Assembly: GCA_916048095.2 (NCBI GenBank)
Contig: OU696573.1
Location: 7,490,806-7,554,805, forward strand
Source: Sacculina carcini
Lineage: Eukaryota > Arthropoda > Thecostraca > Sacculinidae
Length of the DNA stretch: 64,000 nt
Direction: 5' to 3'
The notes under the pieces were generated by a model. That model saw only the letters and a list, made by a program, of their open reading frames with translations, was not told the origin of the DNA and searched no databases. The position numbers were made by a program, and so were the translations under genes. Positions 1 to 11,421 of the stretch are shown here, piece by piece (the first letter of the stretch is position 1; every line of letters begins with the position of its first letter).

Positions 1-45
1 GCAGCGTACGCACACGCACACACCGTGACCTTTACACGACCTTGA

Positions 46-90
46 CCACACAACACCCGCACACACACACACACACACATACATACACTG
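46..90. repeat. (CA)n microsatellite
   Basis: An almost pure CA run broken by single substitutions and ending in ACAT units. No gene is associated with it. Confidence 0.9.
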
Positions 91-205
91 TACTCAACGA
101 TAATGCGCCAAACAAACGCAGCCACGCTGCCACACCGACACAAACTCAACCCCTAGTTAGTGATAATTTATTGACGTAACCTAACTTTAATGTCTAGCAT
201 ATAAA

Positions 206-1080
206 CCCGCCCGTTGTGGATCGTGTCGATCCGTTCTGGATCTTGAAGACAAATCCGTTAGTTTTGTATAAGAATGCATTCTACACGGTGAAATTGAACG
301 TTTTATTGTCTATAGTTTCTGTCTGCGGGACATATTTATTTCATAAAAATGATCCATCGCTTCGTTTACGTTTGAAACCACTGGTCTATATCATTGAGAC
401 CGCCCAGTTATTTTAACCTCATATTCGAGCATACATACACACACAGACAGACAGAGAATTTCTTTTATATATAGAGATTTAAACCCGCCCGTCGTGCGGA
501 ACAGTTCATAACATGTAATTCATATTCAATTTAAAAATAAAATGAATACAAATTTAAAAGTAAAAAATTTAATCTGTAAATATGCTAACCAATAGAAATG
601 TCTAAATGTGAATATTTTCATATAAATTTGGACAAAATATCCCTCGATCCGCCTCATATATGAATCTGCCCGTCGTGCGGAATACTTCAGAGCACAAACA
701 CGTAACAAACAATGAAAATTCTTGCATTTATACCCGCCCGTCGCGCGGAACAATTCATACTATTAAATTTGTGTTCAATTCATAAGAGAAATGGAAAATG
801 AATTAAAAAAGAAAAGAGTAAACCCATAAAAAAGTATAAATTTCTAAATTTTTATATATATTTTGACAAAATAGTTTGCTTAAACCGCCTCATATTTAAG
901 CCTGCTCGTCGTGCTAAATAATCCAGAACTCAGACACGAAACAATGAAAAATGACCAAACTTTTTCATCATAATGTTTCCAAAATAATATTTATAACTTA
1001 ACATCACCATCTATCACCATAATATTTATAACTTAACATCACCATCTAGCATTGAATTCCGCCCGTTGTGCGGAACAAAT
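206..1080. repeat. Degenerate tandem array with GC-rich CCGCCCGTCGTGCGG motif
   Basis: The motif CCGCCCGTCGTGCGGAAC or a close variant occurs near 206, 484, 667, 733, 901 and 1058 in otherwise very AT-rich DNA. Two flank types alternate. Copies at 484, 733 and 1058 are followed by AACA-rich, TTCATA-like sequence, while those at 667 and 901 are followed by CAGA(A/G)C..ACACG and then AATGAAAA. This gives a unit of roughly 235-325 bp repeated about 2.5 times. The GC core is partly self-complementary (CCGC / GCGG). I see no coding potential. It may be part of a transposon end or a decayed satellite; I cannot assign a family. Confidence 0.65.
983..1052. repeat. Short direct duplication (AATATTTATAACTTAACATC unit)
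   Basis: A segment of about 30 bp containing AATATTTATAACTTAACATC is repeated head to tail with a spacing of about 37 bp. It looks like a local slippage duplication. Confidence 0.8.
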
Positions 1081-1787
1081 ATTATATAAATAAAATAAAT
1101 ATTGAATTCATAAAATAACAAATACAAATTTAAATAGAAAAAAGTAAACCCATAACAACTATTAACCAAAAGAAAAGTCTAAATATGAATGTTTTGATTT
1201 TAGATTTTTAGCTAGATCTTGTCCTGAACGCTAGCGCCCTAGCGAATATGTCATGCGCTTTGCACATAAACTCTGATGTTGATTTCGCAGCAGCGAGAAA
1301 TCATAGGTGGATGAAGTAAATATTTATATTGTGGCTAAATATTTTATATTGGTTTGTTGAAAATGTTTTTTAGAAGATATATCAAAATTAGGGGTAAGCA
1401 TTGCATGTGAAGGACACTTTTACAAACGTATTTCAAAGAGGCTAAGCCCCCCTGCGAAATTCCTTGATCCGCCATTGTCTCCATTGATCGCTGTGTTAAA
1501 TCTATCAGTCGTCGGTGGAAATGACATGGTCTTGAATAAACGGTTATATCTTTCGGAATATTGGCACTACATATTTTAAAAATATATCATTTTGTAGAAG
1601 ACAAAATTTCCAATCTGTGGATATAAAAAACTGTCAATTCTGTTGAGCAGTTTTCCTCAAACCCGTGACATAAATTCCCCAAAATGTGAAAAACTCGTTT
1701 GTGCACACACACACACAGACAGAATAACGCTCAGATTATTATCGGGTTTATATGCTGGTTTATATGTGTATATGCAAGGAAACCTAG

Positions 1788-2015
1788 CCTATGACCTTCT
1801 TGCATCAATTTTATCCCTAGGGACCAAGTTTCATCTAAATCGGTCCAGTGGCTTAGGAGGAGATAAGGTAAACAGACACAAATTACCTCAATGACCTTGA
1901 AAATGACCCCGGAGGTCAACAAAACCTAACCTATGACCTTTTCGCATCCATTTTACCCCTAAGGACCAAGTTTCATCAAAATCGGTGCAGTGGTTTAGGA
2001 GGAGATAGGGTACAA
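1788..2015. repeat. Two-copy tandem repeat, about 142 bp period
   Basis: The block from CCTATGACCTT through ACCAAGTTTCAT to TTAGGAGGAGATA occurs at about 1788-1871 and again at about 1930-2013, diverged at several positions. 'ACCAAGTTTCAT..AAATCGGT' followed by 'cagacag' is a wording I recall from dispersed invertebrate repeats, often LINE 3' ends. I cannot assign it to a family from sequence alone. Confidence 0.75.
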
Positions 2016-2065
2016 ACAGACATTTAGAAACTTTACAATCAGTATAGGGCAAAAAAATAGAATCA

Positions 2066-2086
2066 ATTCGGCCCTTCGGGCCGAAT
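2066..2086. repeat. Perfect 9-bp inverted repeat (hairpin)
   Basis: Arms ATTCGGCCC and GGGCCGAAT flank a 3-nt TTC loop, about 50 bp after the 142-bp repeat pair. It could be the terminal hairpin of a mobile element. No CTRR-type end follows, so I do not call a Helitron. Confidence 0.7.
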
Positions 2087-3860
2087 AGGATTAAACACTC
2101 ACGAGTTAGCTTTGCTGGAAAAATTGCACAAAATAATTCGTCTCATCAGACGAATGGCAAATAAATAAGCAATAAGCATGAGAATATGCAAACACAACAC
2201 TTTCAGATGTTTTGTGTGGGTGGTAGGAAAAGGTCAATGGAGGTATTTTAGCGTTTGACTTAGCGTTCACCCAACCCAATAAGAATTTCTGGCTATGCTC
2301 ATGTCTCCATGTATATTTTCGCGATGAACTAAATACAGTTTTGTTTGTGCAAATACGACAACTGGAGTCACTCGCTTGATGTGTGTTCAATGAGGGGTGG
2401 CTGTTTTTGTTCAAAAGTCGAAAGTGCAAATTTTAGAGTGGCGTAGCTGACTCGAGCGCGTCCACTGTGGCGCGCGTCTTAAGAGTTTGAGAGCGCTTAA
2501 ATTTTTTGGACGATTCGACCTTTGGACAAAAGGGGAGTCGATCCCACCCACACACCCGGACCGACTCCTGTTTTGTAATATGTGTGGGTGTCATTGGTGT
2601 GTGTGCGTGTGTGTGGGGGGGGGATGAAATTATTCGTGTCGTATCAATATATTCGCGCAGGCGATGCATTTCACGCTTTTAGCACTATTCAAATACACAC
2701 AGACAGCACAAGCAGCTCTAGACAATAAACTCTTCAATATAATGAGACATGATCATTGAGCATTAGCAACACAGGCTTCATATAACCAATCCATTAAGAG
2801 AAGATTTTTCACCCCAGACACATACATTGCTGCATATACATGTTCCAGCTAATTTCGCGTCACTCAGCTCCGGTACGGTTCCTACTTGGAGATCGTACTT
2901 GAGTACGCTCCTCGGATACGATTCGTATAGTGGATGTGAGTTTCACAAAATACTTACATCACTCGTTTTTCAGGGATGTTGGATTTTCGTTTTCAATTGT
3001 ATTTGATAAATGTATGCATATGGTTTGGAAAATATCACTGAACATGTACGTTCGTATTAAAAGTACTCACTCCGTCATTGTAGCTACGATTAGAACTACC
3101 AGGATGAATGTAATGCCCTGAAAAGAACGTACCATAACATTAAACCCATGTGTCACAATTGCGAGGGCACGTTGACTCTCATAGTCTAGACAGGAGAAAT
3201 TAAACTTTCAACACAATACAATGTACAATGATGAATATACGATATAAATTGGAAAATTGTTAGACAAAACTGGAGATTAAGGGCTACTGAATTTAATTTG
3301 TTTTGCATTGTTTTGTTTATTTGCATTCTCTCTTTCAGTTTTTTCTTTGATATTTTTAAACGTTTTTTCTTGCAATGACCTACTGTAATTATTGACTTTT
3401 TGTGAGCTTATTTTAAGATTTGTTATTGCAAGTTTTAATAGTGAATAACAATGATGCTTTGGTGAGAAATATACGCAACGGTCTCTTGCGTCAAGTGAAG
3501 TTTGCATTTCTTAATGTTTCATACTTGAATAGGTTAACTTTTTGTTCAATTGTGTTTAAATTATATATTCTTCAATATGCCTTTATATCATAAATATATA
3601 AGTCAGAGTGTTATTATTCAAACGTACCTTGGGAGTCATTTGAGAGCAATTTGATCAATATTTGAACCGATGTTATGAGGATATCTGCCACACAAGTACG
3701 CAAAGTACAAGCACGTAGTCCACGTAGAAGTCGTAGTTGTCCACGTAGTTGTATGTAGTAGACAAGTTGTCCACCAGGGGTCAGCACTGTAGTCATATTT
3801 GCAGCGTTGACTGCATGTTGACGCGCAAATGGTGTCGTGCCCAATTCGCCTGTTTCACAC
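2087..3860. other. No gene recognised
   Basis: This is AT-rich, moderately complex sequence with only short chance ORFs. I see no transposon ends, RNA genes or conserved protein motifs on either strand. A short T/G-rich microsatellite lies near 2600-2625. Confidence 0.6.
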
Positions 3861-3868
3861 TCGCCTTG

Positions 3869-3937
3869 CTATGCATGTGCATAGCAATGCATAGTGCATG
3901 TGCATAGCATAGCATGTGCATGCATCTATGCATGTGT
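3869..3937. repeat. Low-complexity GCATGTGCATAGC repeat
   Basis: Overlapping units of GCATGTGCATAGC and ATGCAT give a run rich in NsiI-like palindromes, probably formed by slippage. Confidence 0.8.
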
Positions 3938-4394
3938 TATGTTATATTCCTCTACAAGACCCATCAATTCTAACAGAACATGATTTTTATTGCACATATA
4001 ATTGCACATAGGAAAAACATAAAATTGTAGTTAGCATGGAAGAAAATTTAGAGCCAGCACACCGCGAAAAGAGTGGGAAAATGCGTAGTCAAAGATAATG
4101 CAACAATAAAATGAAATAACACGATCATAATGACAAGACACAATGGTATAACAATCAACAAGATACGATCAAACCTCAAGCAACAATAAATTTTCAAAAC
4201 GATTTTGATATGCGTTGAATGCATTATGCATTTAACGACTGTACGGTGGGAATGGTAATAGTGGACAGTGCTGGTACATCAGTTGAAGCTGTTAAGCCCA
4301 ATAAAATGACAATGGTGGACAGTGCTGGCATAAAATTCAGCAATACTCCTAATCAACCGAATGTCAACGACATTCCACCACTACGAGCAAAAAC

Positions 4395-6955
4395 ACAGCG
4401 CATTTATTTCCAGAACAGATGGTACACAATCTACAATTGGATCCATTAAGAGACAAGCTTGAAAAACGTTATGTGTTTCACCTGTGCCAAAGCGCACAGT
4501 TTGGGCTTATTCACCGTAAAGTTTTGGCGATTAGTGGAAAAAAACTTCATTAGCCGTGTATTTGGAAACTGGAAAAAGCACTGTGTAAGTTCCGTGAGCA
4601 CGAGGCTTCCCATCAGCATAGATTTCCCACATCCCAGTTGTGTACGGTGGGGACAAAACAGGTGACCAGTATCTTTGATGGCGGCAAAAGAAAGCAGCAG
4701 CAAACAGCATACACCTGCCTGACAAAACTGTTCACTTGTGCTCGTTACCTGCTGCGTCAAGGACTGCTGTTTCGGGGCAAGGATAAGCTGGAAGGAAACT
4801 TTTACCAGCTTGCAAATATGATTGCTGCTGACGAAAATGAGCTAAGGTGTCACATGCAGAGGACAACCAGCTTCGTATATCCCAAAGTACAGAATGAAAT
4901 AATCGAGATATTCTCAGGATTTTGGCAAAATATATCAAAGAGGACCAATTCTTTGGAGTTATTTTTGACGGAACGCAAAACATGAGTGGCATAGAACAAG
5001 CGTCCATCTGCATCCGACATGTTGATGATGACCTGACAATCAGCGAGTCATTTGTCGGAATGTACAATACTCCAAACACCACGGGTGAGATTGTCTGCAA
5101 AGTGGTATTAGACGTACTCACCAGACTCAGCGTTCCGCTCTCAGCTTTAAGAGTCCAAACATACGATAGTGCTGCAAATATGAGCAGAACGTATGAGAGA
5201 TGTCAAGCGAGAATATTGCAGCAGCAGCCATGCACTTTCATTGTGGCCACTTAGGCCATGCACTTAGGCCATGCACTTTCACTTTCACTTAGGCCATGCA
5301 CTTTCATTGTCAAGCTCACCAGATCAATCTGATCATGCAGAAAGCCGTAGATGTTAGTATCTGCGTACGTGACGCTACAGAGTGGTTGCATGAGCTGGGA
5401 GTACTATTGCACAGGTCTGGAAAGTTCAAGCTACAAAACAAAACACTGCTATAAAACACTATTTTTATCTAGCAGTGACAATTTCCTAGCATCGTATAGT
5501 AATTGTTAAGATTTGCATCCAAGTGATGGGAAAAATGGTAACATCATATGAGCATACCATATAAAGTATTTGGAATAACTCACCATATTTTGGTTTTTCG
5601 GAGCATTAGATGTAGTTGACAATAATATACAAATTAAGCAGTCATCCGAGACAGATAAATAGCAAAACTTGCACGCATGTTGATGCGATTCAGAATGCGA
5701 CTTTAAACAAAAATCGAACAAACAAATTAAACTTGAAACAAGCACATGCTGATGTCTCTATTGCAGTCAATGTTCAAAGAGATCGTGGTGTCTGAGGGAA
5801 ACTCTCCTGCTGGTCAAATTCGGTCAATGTGACCGACTCGTTGGTTGTACCGCTCACAAGGCGTCGTTAGTACCATTAAGCAGTACCGCTTGAATTTAGA
5901 CTATTTGGCTGAAATGGCTGAAACAAGCAGCGGCGACGCTAGAACAATAGCAGTAGGCCTCCGTGACAGATTCAGCAAAGGATTGACGCTTCTGGGATTG
6001 TGTATTGCTGAAAAAACTGTTCAAGTGTTAGAGCAGTTGAGTCGTGGACTTCAAGCCAGATCTGAAACTCTTTCAGGTAAGATTACTAGAATCTTACCTG
6101 TACTTATTGTATGCCTCCTAAACTTGTGCTGTTCCACTTTTAACATCATTCTGGTTACAGTATTTCGTTATTTTGGTTGTTGGTCATATCGCATTGTGAT
6201 AGTCCACTCGATTATTATTGGAATAATATAAACGTGAACTTTTCCAGGGATGGTTGAAACCTTGAAATCAACGATCACCCAGCTAGATTCATAGAGGAGA
6301 GAAGAGAAATTCGACGCAATGTATGATTATGCAGAATCAAAAGTGAACTTTCTAGGATTGGAGGACATTATGCAGCCTTGCAAAAGGAAACTGCCACTCA
6401 AATTCGGCGGAGATGCAAAATCATACCTCCAAGATACTGCTCGCCAACATTATATAATGCAGTATTTCGAGATGCTGGACTGTGTCAGGACGCAGTTGAA
6501 TGACGTACTGGACAGTAGAGGCCTAAATCGTTATATACATCTTGGAAAAATTATCACCACAGGAACAGTAAATGAAGCCGTTGCATCTCATTACCCGTAA
6601 ATCAATCTCGAACAACTGAAGTTTTATCTTCCAATGTTTATTGGCACCACAAAAGCTGTGTCTGTTAGTTCTGCTCAATATGCTTATCGAGCGTTGGGGA
6701 CGGCTTCTAGAGCTATGTTTTCCGAGATACGGACATTGTTGAAGCTGCTTCTTGTCTGCCCTGTAACAAGCTGTGAGTCAAAAAGAAGTTGTCTGCCCTC
6801 CGTAGGCTCAAAACATGGCTGAGAAGCACAATGTCGCAAACACGTCTGAACCACATTGCCCTTGATCATATACACAAAGGTATTATCGATTCAGTTGATA
6901 TAAATGTGCTAGTTAGATAATTTGTTGGAAGGTCTGCGCAGCGGATCTCTCTATT
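4395..6955 (+). pseudogene. TTF-type zinc finger / DUF4371 / hATC transposase-like gene, decayed
   Basis: The order of motifs matches the ZMYM/TTF-DUF4371-hATC family of hAT-derived transposases. First comes a TTF-like zinc-binding start (4397-4660: Q.RWY, CFTC, then a FGNWKK block). Next is DUF4371 (4922-5330: FFGVIFDGTQNMSGIEQ, SFVGMY, YDSAANMS, CQAHQINLIMQKAV). At the end is an hATC-like block (6770-6945: SALRRLKTWLRSTMSQ, RLNHIAL). The coding is broken by stops, for example at about 4447 and 6290, and by frameshifts near 4590, 5230 and 6790. Two non-coding gaps interrupt it, at about 5430-5762 and 6077-6247. The family includes both live transposases and domesticated vertebrate ZMYM genes. 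The lesions argue for a dead element here. I found no convincing TIRs. Confidence 0.8.
6077..6247 (+). other. Intron-like gap in the DUF4371 gene
   Basis: The sequence runs CAG/GTAAGA at its left edge and TTTTCCAG/G at its right edge. Removing 171 bp joins the coding frame in phase 1 and keeps the protein similarity going on both sides. It is T-rich before the AG. The most economical reading is a spliceosomal intron rather than an insertion, because there are no TIRs or TSDs. Confidence 0.6.
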
Positions 6956-7106
6956 TGGCTCTTGCTAAATAGAGAGATTTTCATCCCCAGTATATCTGAT
7001 AATGCTATGTGATATCATGCGATAATGTGATAAAATGTGATATCAGTTCCTCTTGTTTTCTATGTGTTAGCCACTATGTCATTTTGCTCACTGTGTGTTG
7101 ATGATA

Positions 7107-8074
7107 CAGGGTGACCCAAAAAGTGTCTCCCCTAAAAACATCCATGAAATCTTTAATATTTAACCAACTGTCTTTGTTTTTCGGGCTTATGGAGATGAAT
7201 AATTGCAAGGTGGAATTGCACAGAAGAATTCAGAAAATGCCTTGGACACTTCAAGAAAAGACGTTTTGTGTAGAGACGTAATTTGAGACGAAGTCAATGA
7301 TTGCCGTGCAGGTGCGCTTCAAAAGACGATTTGGATGTCGTCATTATCCAGCAAACAGGGTCATGTACAGATGGGCGCATAAATTCAGGACCCATGGAAA
7401 ATTCTTAAACTTGAATGCTAAGGGCAAAAGAGCTTCTAATTCAGGACGGCTTCAAATTCAGGTCGACCCAGTACTGCTCTATCGCCGGCCAATATTGAGG
7501 CTGTCAGAGATTCTGTTGGTCACAGTCCCCGCAAGTTGTTACGTCGTCACAGCCAAGAACTGACATTCCTAGGGAATCAATTCGAAGGATCTTGTTCCAG
7601 GATCTGCAGTTGTACCCCTATAGGATACATATCCAACATCAGCTTACTCAAAGGGACAATAATTTGCGGGTTGTGATGTGTCTATGGTTCTGTAACAAGA
7701 TCGATGAGAACCCATTCTTTCTGAGCAATGTTTGGTTCCTTGATGCGACTCATTTTATATTTTCTGAACATGTGAGCTCAAAGAACAACATCTTCTAGGG
7801 GACAATCCCATCAGAGGGTTGTCTCCAAAGGCCGATGCACTTCGTAAAATGCACAGCATGGGTGGCAAATTTGAAGCATGGATTGATTGATCTGTTCTGT
7901 TTTGAAGATAAAACCCAGCCTTCAGTCACAGTCAATACTATCAATACAGTCGCATTCATACTGATATGTCAGGCATAGACTAATGTTTATTTGTACAATG
8001 TTCGGTTTGATTGTGATAAGAATTGTGGATTTTATCGAGGTTTTTGTGAGAGACACTTTTTTTGGGTCACCCTG
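7107..8074 (+). mobile_element. Mariner-like (IS630/Tc1-mariner superfamily) element, internally decayed
   Basis: Terminal inverted repeats read CAGGGTGACCCAAAAAGTG on the left and, on the opposite strand at the right end, CAGGGTGACCCAAAAAAAGTG, so two extra A residues separate them. TA flanks both ends (7105-7106, 8075-8076), as expected of Tc1/mariner target duplication. At 968 bp it is shorter than typical 1.2-1.4 kb autonomous members and its transposase is broken, so it is non-autonomous now. Confidence 0.88.
7201..7800 (+). pseudogene. Mariner-like transposase remnant (DUF4817-type helix-turn-helix start)
   Basis: Residues around 7297-7450 (VQVRFKRRFGCRHYP, then VMYRWAHKFRTHGKFLN) match the N-terminal helix-turn-helix seen in an arthropod-rich group of mariner-like transposases. 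Downstream, in shifted frames, are the expected RR.SQEL and 'LHPYK'-like blocks (7540-7650), then a CNKIDENPFF..NVWFLDATHF-like piece around 7690-7760 where the first catalytic D region lies. At least three frameshifts are needed to read through. It lies wholly inside the TIR-bounded element at 7107-8074. Confidence 0.75.
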
Positions 8075-8660
8075 TATGAAACATGTGGTAAAATCAATAT
8101 GTTTGTTTGTCATCACCTTTATTTCCGTTAAATAAGTGTGTGCTTACACCTGTGATACTGTTTAGTCCGATAGTAGTGTGTGTCCGATGCCCAATGTGTG
8201 TGTGTGCGTGTGTATATGTGTTAGTACATATAATATACTCTGCATTGAGGTATATGTATGTTGAAATTGAATATGCCGAAGTCAGTTGAGGGTTAATGAG
8301 CAACTTTGTGCATTAATGCATGATGGCCATCATCCCCCTGAGCCTCGACACAAATCTACGCCCATGAATGCATATACTTGCGAAGCTCTGATTACATTGC
8401 CAATAGCAATGTCAATACATGTATATATACATATATGTATATATATGTCATTGCCAATTAATTCAACTAAACGCATTGAGTGGGATAAACAAATGTATTG
8501 CAGTATTTATTTCAATGTGTATTATTTATCCATTTATTATGTAGTATTTATTTATTAGTTTGTTTGTTTATTATTGCTTATTGCTTGTGTATTATTTCCT
8601 TTCTGCCACTAGCTCAACCATGTTAATTGGAAGGAATAAGATGCTCATTAAAGTGAGTGG
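8075..8660. other. No gene; simple-sequence rich spacer
   Basis: TG- and TATATG-rich low-complexity sequence lies between the mariner-like element and the outer hAT. No conserved ORF or RNA motif is visible. Confidence 0.6.
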
Positions 8661-8694
8661 TTTGAATACAGTGGTTTTTGCGGTAAATTTTTTT

Positions 8695-8850
8695 AAACTT
8701 GCGATAACGATAAAACGATGATGTTTTACCCAACCTACGATAAACGATAACAAATTTCAAAACCCAACCTATGGTAAGCGATAGACGATAAAACAATAAC
8801 GATATAAAATGTTAACTTGCGACAACATGGGCGATAAATTATAAGTTCAA
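8695..8850. repeat. Subterminal GATAAACGATA repeats of the outer hAT (left)
   Basis: Variants of GCGATAACGATAAAACGAT, CGATAAACGATAA and GCGATAGACGATAAAA recur several times. The right end (21925-21995) carries related GCGATAAACGATGCACGATA and ATCGTTTATCGC. Multiple short subterminal repeats are typical hAT transposase binding sites; the binding role here is inference. Confidence 0.7.
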
Positions 8851-8961
8851 TTAATTAGTTGAAATATTAAAAAAAGCATGCAAACTGTTTTTTCACAATA
8901 AAAATTCATTAAACAAGACAAAAACTGTCATATGAACCAGTCTATGGCCTACAACAGGGTG

Positions 8962-9041
8962 CATTTTTATGTGGGTACCCGGCCATCGAGGAATTGATGG
9001 AAACGAGAAAGCAGACGTCGCAGCAAAAAACGCCTTATCAG
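8962..9041 (+). pseudogene. LINE RNase H fragment (upstream part)
   Basis: Translation gives FMWVPGHRGIDGNEKADVAAKNALS, shown here only as motif blocks: WVPGHRGI, then GNEKAD. This is the C-terminal signature of the RNase H domain found in I-, R1- and LOA-like LINEs, including the catalytic D of the NEKAD block. The reading frame continues after the inner hAT at 19212. Confidence 0.9.
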
Positions 9042-9054
9042 TAGGGTGACCTTT

Positions 9055-9235
9055 TGTTGCAAATGCAACTTTTTTATCATAGACTCTACTCATCCTGAAA
9101 AGCCCTAAAATACCTTTATTTTTTATCTGAGCTAAGTATTGAGTGAGTTATATATGCAACTTTTTGCAACTTTTGGTTTTTAGCGCAACTTATGCAAATT
9201 TTCGTGTTTAGCGCAACTTTTGCAATTCATTCGAT
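9055..9235. repeat. Subterminal GCAACTTTT repeats of the inner hAT (left)
   Basis: GCAACTTTT or close variants (TGCAACTTTTTGCAACTTTT, GCGCAACTTATGC, GCGCAACTTTTGC) recur about six times. The right end (19127-19203) has four more (GTGCAACTTTT, CGCAACTTTTTT, GTGCAACTTTT, GCGCAAC). They are probably transposase binding sites, by analogy with other hATs. Confidence 0.85.
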
Positions 9236-9572
9236 TTTGAGGGCATGTTTTTTGGCTTGAGAACAAGTTTTTGAACTTCATGATCAGTTTTTACTCTTCC
9301 AATACAGTTTTTAGTTCTTGAAGCCGTTTATAACAAATTAAATTGACGCATTGTCAATGCAAATTTTATACATGTGTTTGAAAGGCGTGTGACGTACCCG
9401 TGTGAGTTGGTAGGCATTATGTGTGCGCCCACATCGACAAAGAGGAGCGCTCTGATTGACATAGGCACGTGCATTTGCCCATCTAAAATTCACAATGCGT
9501 TGATAGGGCAACGGTTGAATGCTGGTTAGTGCGCTGGTGATAGTTTGTGGGTGTGTCTGTTGATAATTCATA

Positions 9573-10917
9573 ATGCCTAAGTGTGCTTCATTCATGAAGG
9601 CTAAATGCCAAGCCATTGTGCAAAGGTATCCCGAGGAATTCCAGCTTACGCCGAAAGGAGATTTGTTTTGCAAATACTGTGTATGTTCAGTAGACGGAGA
9701 GAGGAGATCTTCAGTGGACTTGCACAGAGGATCATCTAAGCATCAAACGAAAATTAGCAAAAAATCATCGCAGAATGAACAGTTATTCATTCCGAAGCAC
9801 AGAGATGATATTATTGATCGAGTTACACGAGCCTTTCTCTCGGCCGATATACCACTGATAAAACTCTGCGATCAAAAGGTGCGCGAGCTTTTTGAATTCA
9901 TGGGGCATTGTCTACCATCTGAATCAGCATGTCGTTCTCGTGTGATGGAGATGGCTGACAAGGAACTGCAGGACATGATCGACAGACTGTCGAACTTGGA
10001 GCTGTTTTTCGTGGCCGATGAATCATAAGTGAACGGAACCAAGTTTTTCAGTGTCCTGGTTGGCAACGTCTCTGAACCTACAAACACGTGTTTGGTTCAC
10101 TGTAAGCCGGTCTCCAGTGTGAACTGTCAAGTGGTCATTGATCACATAGATGACGCTGTCAAAAAAGTCGACGTTCAATGAAGCAAGGCTGTCCTGCTCA
10201 TTTCAGATGCTGCCAGGTACATGGTGAGTGCAGGCAACACACTGAAGAAGATTTAGACTCGCCTTTCTCATGGCTTCTGTGTTGCACACCTTTTACACAA
10301 CTGTGCTGAAAAGATCCGAGTCAAGTTTCCCTATGTAGACACACTCATCGCTCGAGTGAAGGCTGCTACTACGAAAAATCTGAGTCGCCAAAAGCGCGTT
10401 CAATGCCATAGGATGTCCACCGTAACCTGTTGTCACACGATGGGCAAGTTGGTTGAACGCGGCGTTTTATTACGCAGAAAATTTGCCAGAGGTTCAAGAG
10501 ATTGTTCCTGGCTTCGAAAGAGGTATTTTGGTGTCTCGAGCCAAGGAAGCACTTGGGAATACAACAATAATCGAAGACCTGGCTGCGATCAAGCGGAACT
10601 ACGTTGAGCTCGCTCAATTGTTTCCCAGAGTCGAAAGCCCCTATAACACATTAAAGGCAGCGTTCAGTGATTTGACCAAGCAGAAATTCGGTGAACATGC
10701 TCATCTCAAACAGTATCTCACCAAAAGGATCGAGAAAAAAACAGACCTGAACGCAATTCTGAAGTACGGGCGCAGTGACATCTCACCAGCGCTGTATGTG
10801 AGTCTGCAGCATTGTCAGGCAACATCAGTTTCAGTTGAAAGGTGCTTCAGCATGCTGAACAAGTTGCTTGCAGAGGACCGGAACTTTTGTGAAAAAATGT
10901 GTAGGCCTATTTGAGGA
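9573..10917 (+). pseudogene. Inner hAT transposase, CGGBP1-like N-terminus and hATC C-terminus, broken
   Basis: The first open part (9573-10028, 151 aa) has a BED-like C2H motif (FCKYC then HRGSSKHQ) and resembles CGG triplet repeat-binding protein 1 and hAT transposases of that lineage. The middle (10029-10450) is readable only with stops and shifts but holds SDAARYM and a 'GFCVAHLLHNCAEKIR' block typical of the hAT catalytic core. The last ORF (10453-10914) ends with an hATC dimerisation signature: TSVSVERCFSMLNKLL.EDR. In-frame stops after the first segment (for example at about 10026 and 10253) make it inactive. The start at 9573 is the first ATG of the conserved N-terminus. Confidence 0.85.
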
Positions 10918-11421
10918 TGCATTACAATTCTTCTGATTGATTATGTATTCGCATACAAATAGATTTTGTGTTCTTAGTTATTCTTACTCTTTATAATTTT
11001 GTATATGGTTTTGATTAATCTGGAGCAAACTATATTGCATTCTGAATACCAACTTTTGAGCAACAACGCTAGCATATGGTTCTTGCATCAATTTGGGATA
11101 TTCGTTAGTGGCTTGATTAAACTAAACATTGATTCTAGACGCTAAATGTATTGATATTTAAAAAAACAATGACATTGAAATTCAACAACGGAATAATACT
11201 TCGTCACAATCAATATACATTTAATAGAATCATTATTAAATCAATATACATTGTTTGTTATATTTCAGGGTTCGCGCTCAAAGAGAAACAAATTTTGTTG
11301 TGGTGTTCAGTTGTTTTATGATCTGGCATCACTGTGTATTTCGCGGCATTTGCGCCGCCATGGATTGTTTTTGGGATTGTGGGATGTGGCGATATGGATT
11401 GTTTTTGGGGTTGTGGGGTGA

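Noticed and set aside
2066-2086. Helitron 3' hairpin
   Set aside because: No CTRR end after the hairpin, no 5' TC partner and no Rep/helicase ORF.
11255-11420. N-terminal 55 codons of the ORF at 11255-12133 as part of the RT
   Set aside because: They are translated hAT and LTR sequence fused by chance to the truncated LINE RT, which begins near 11416.
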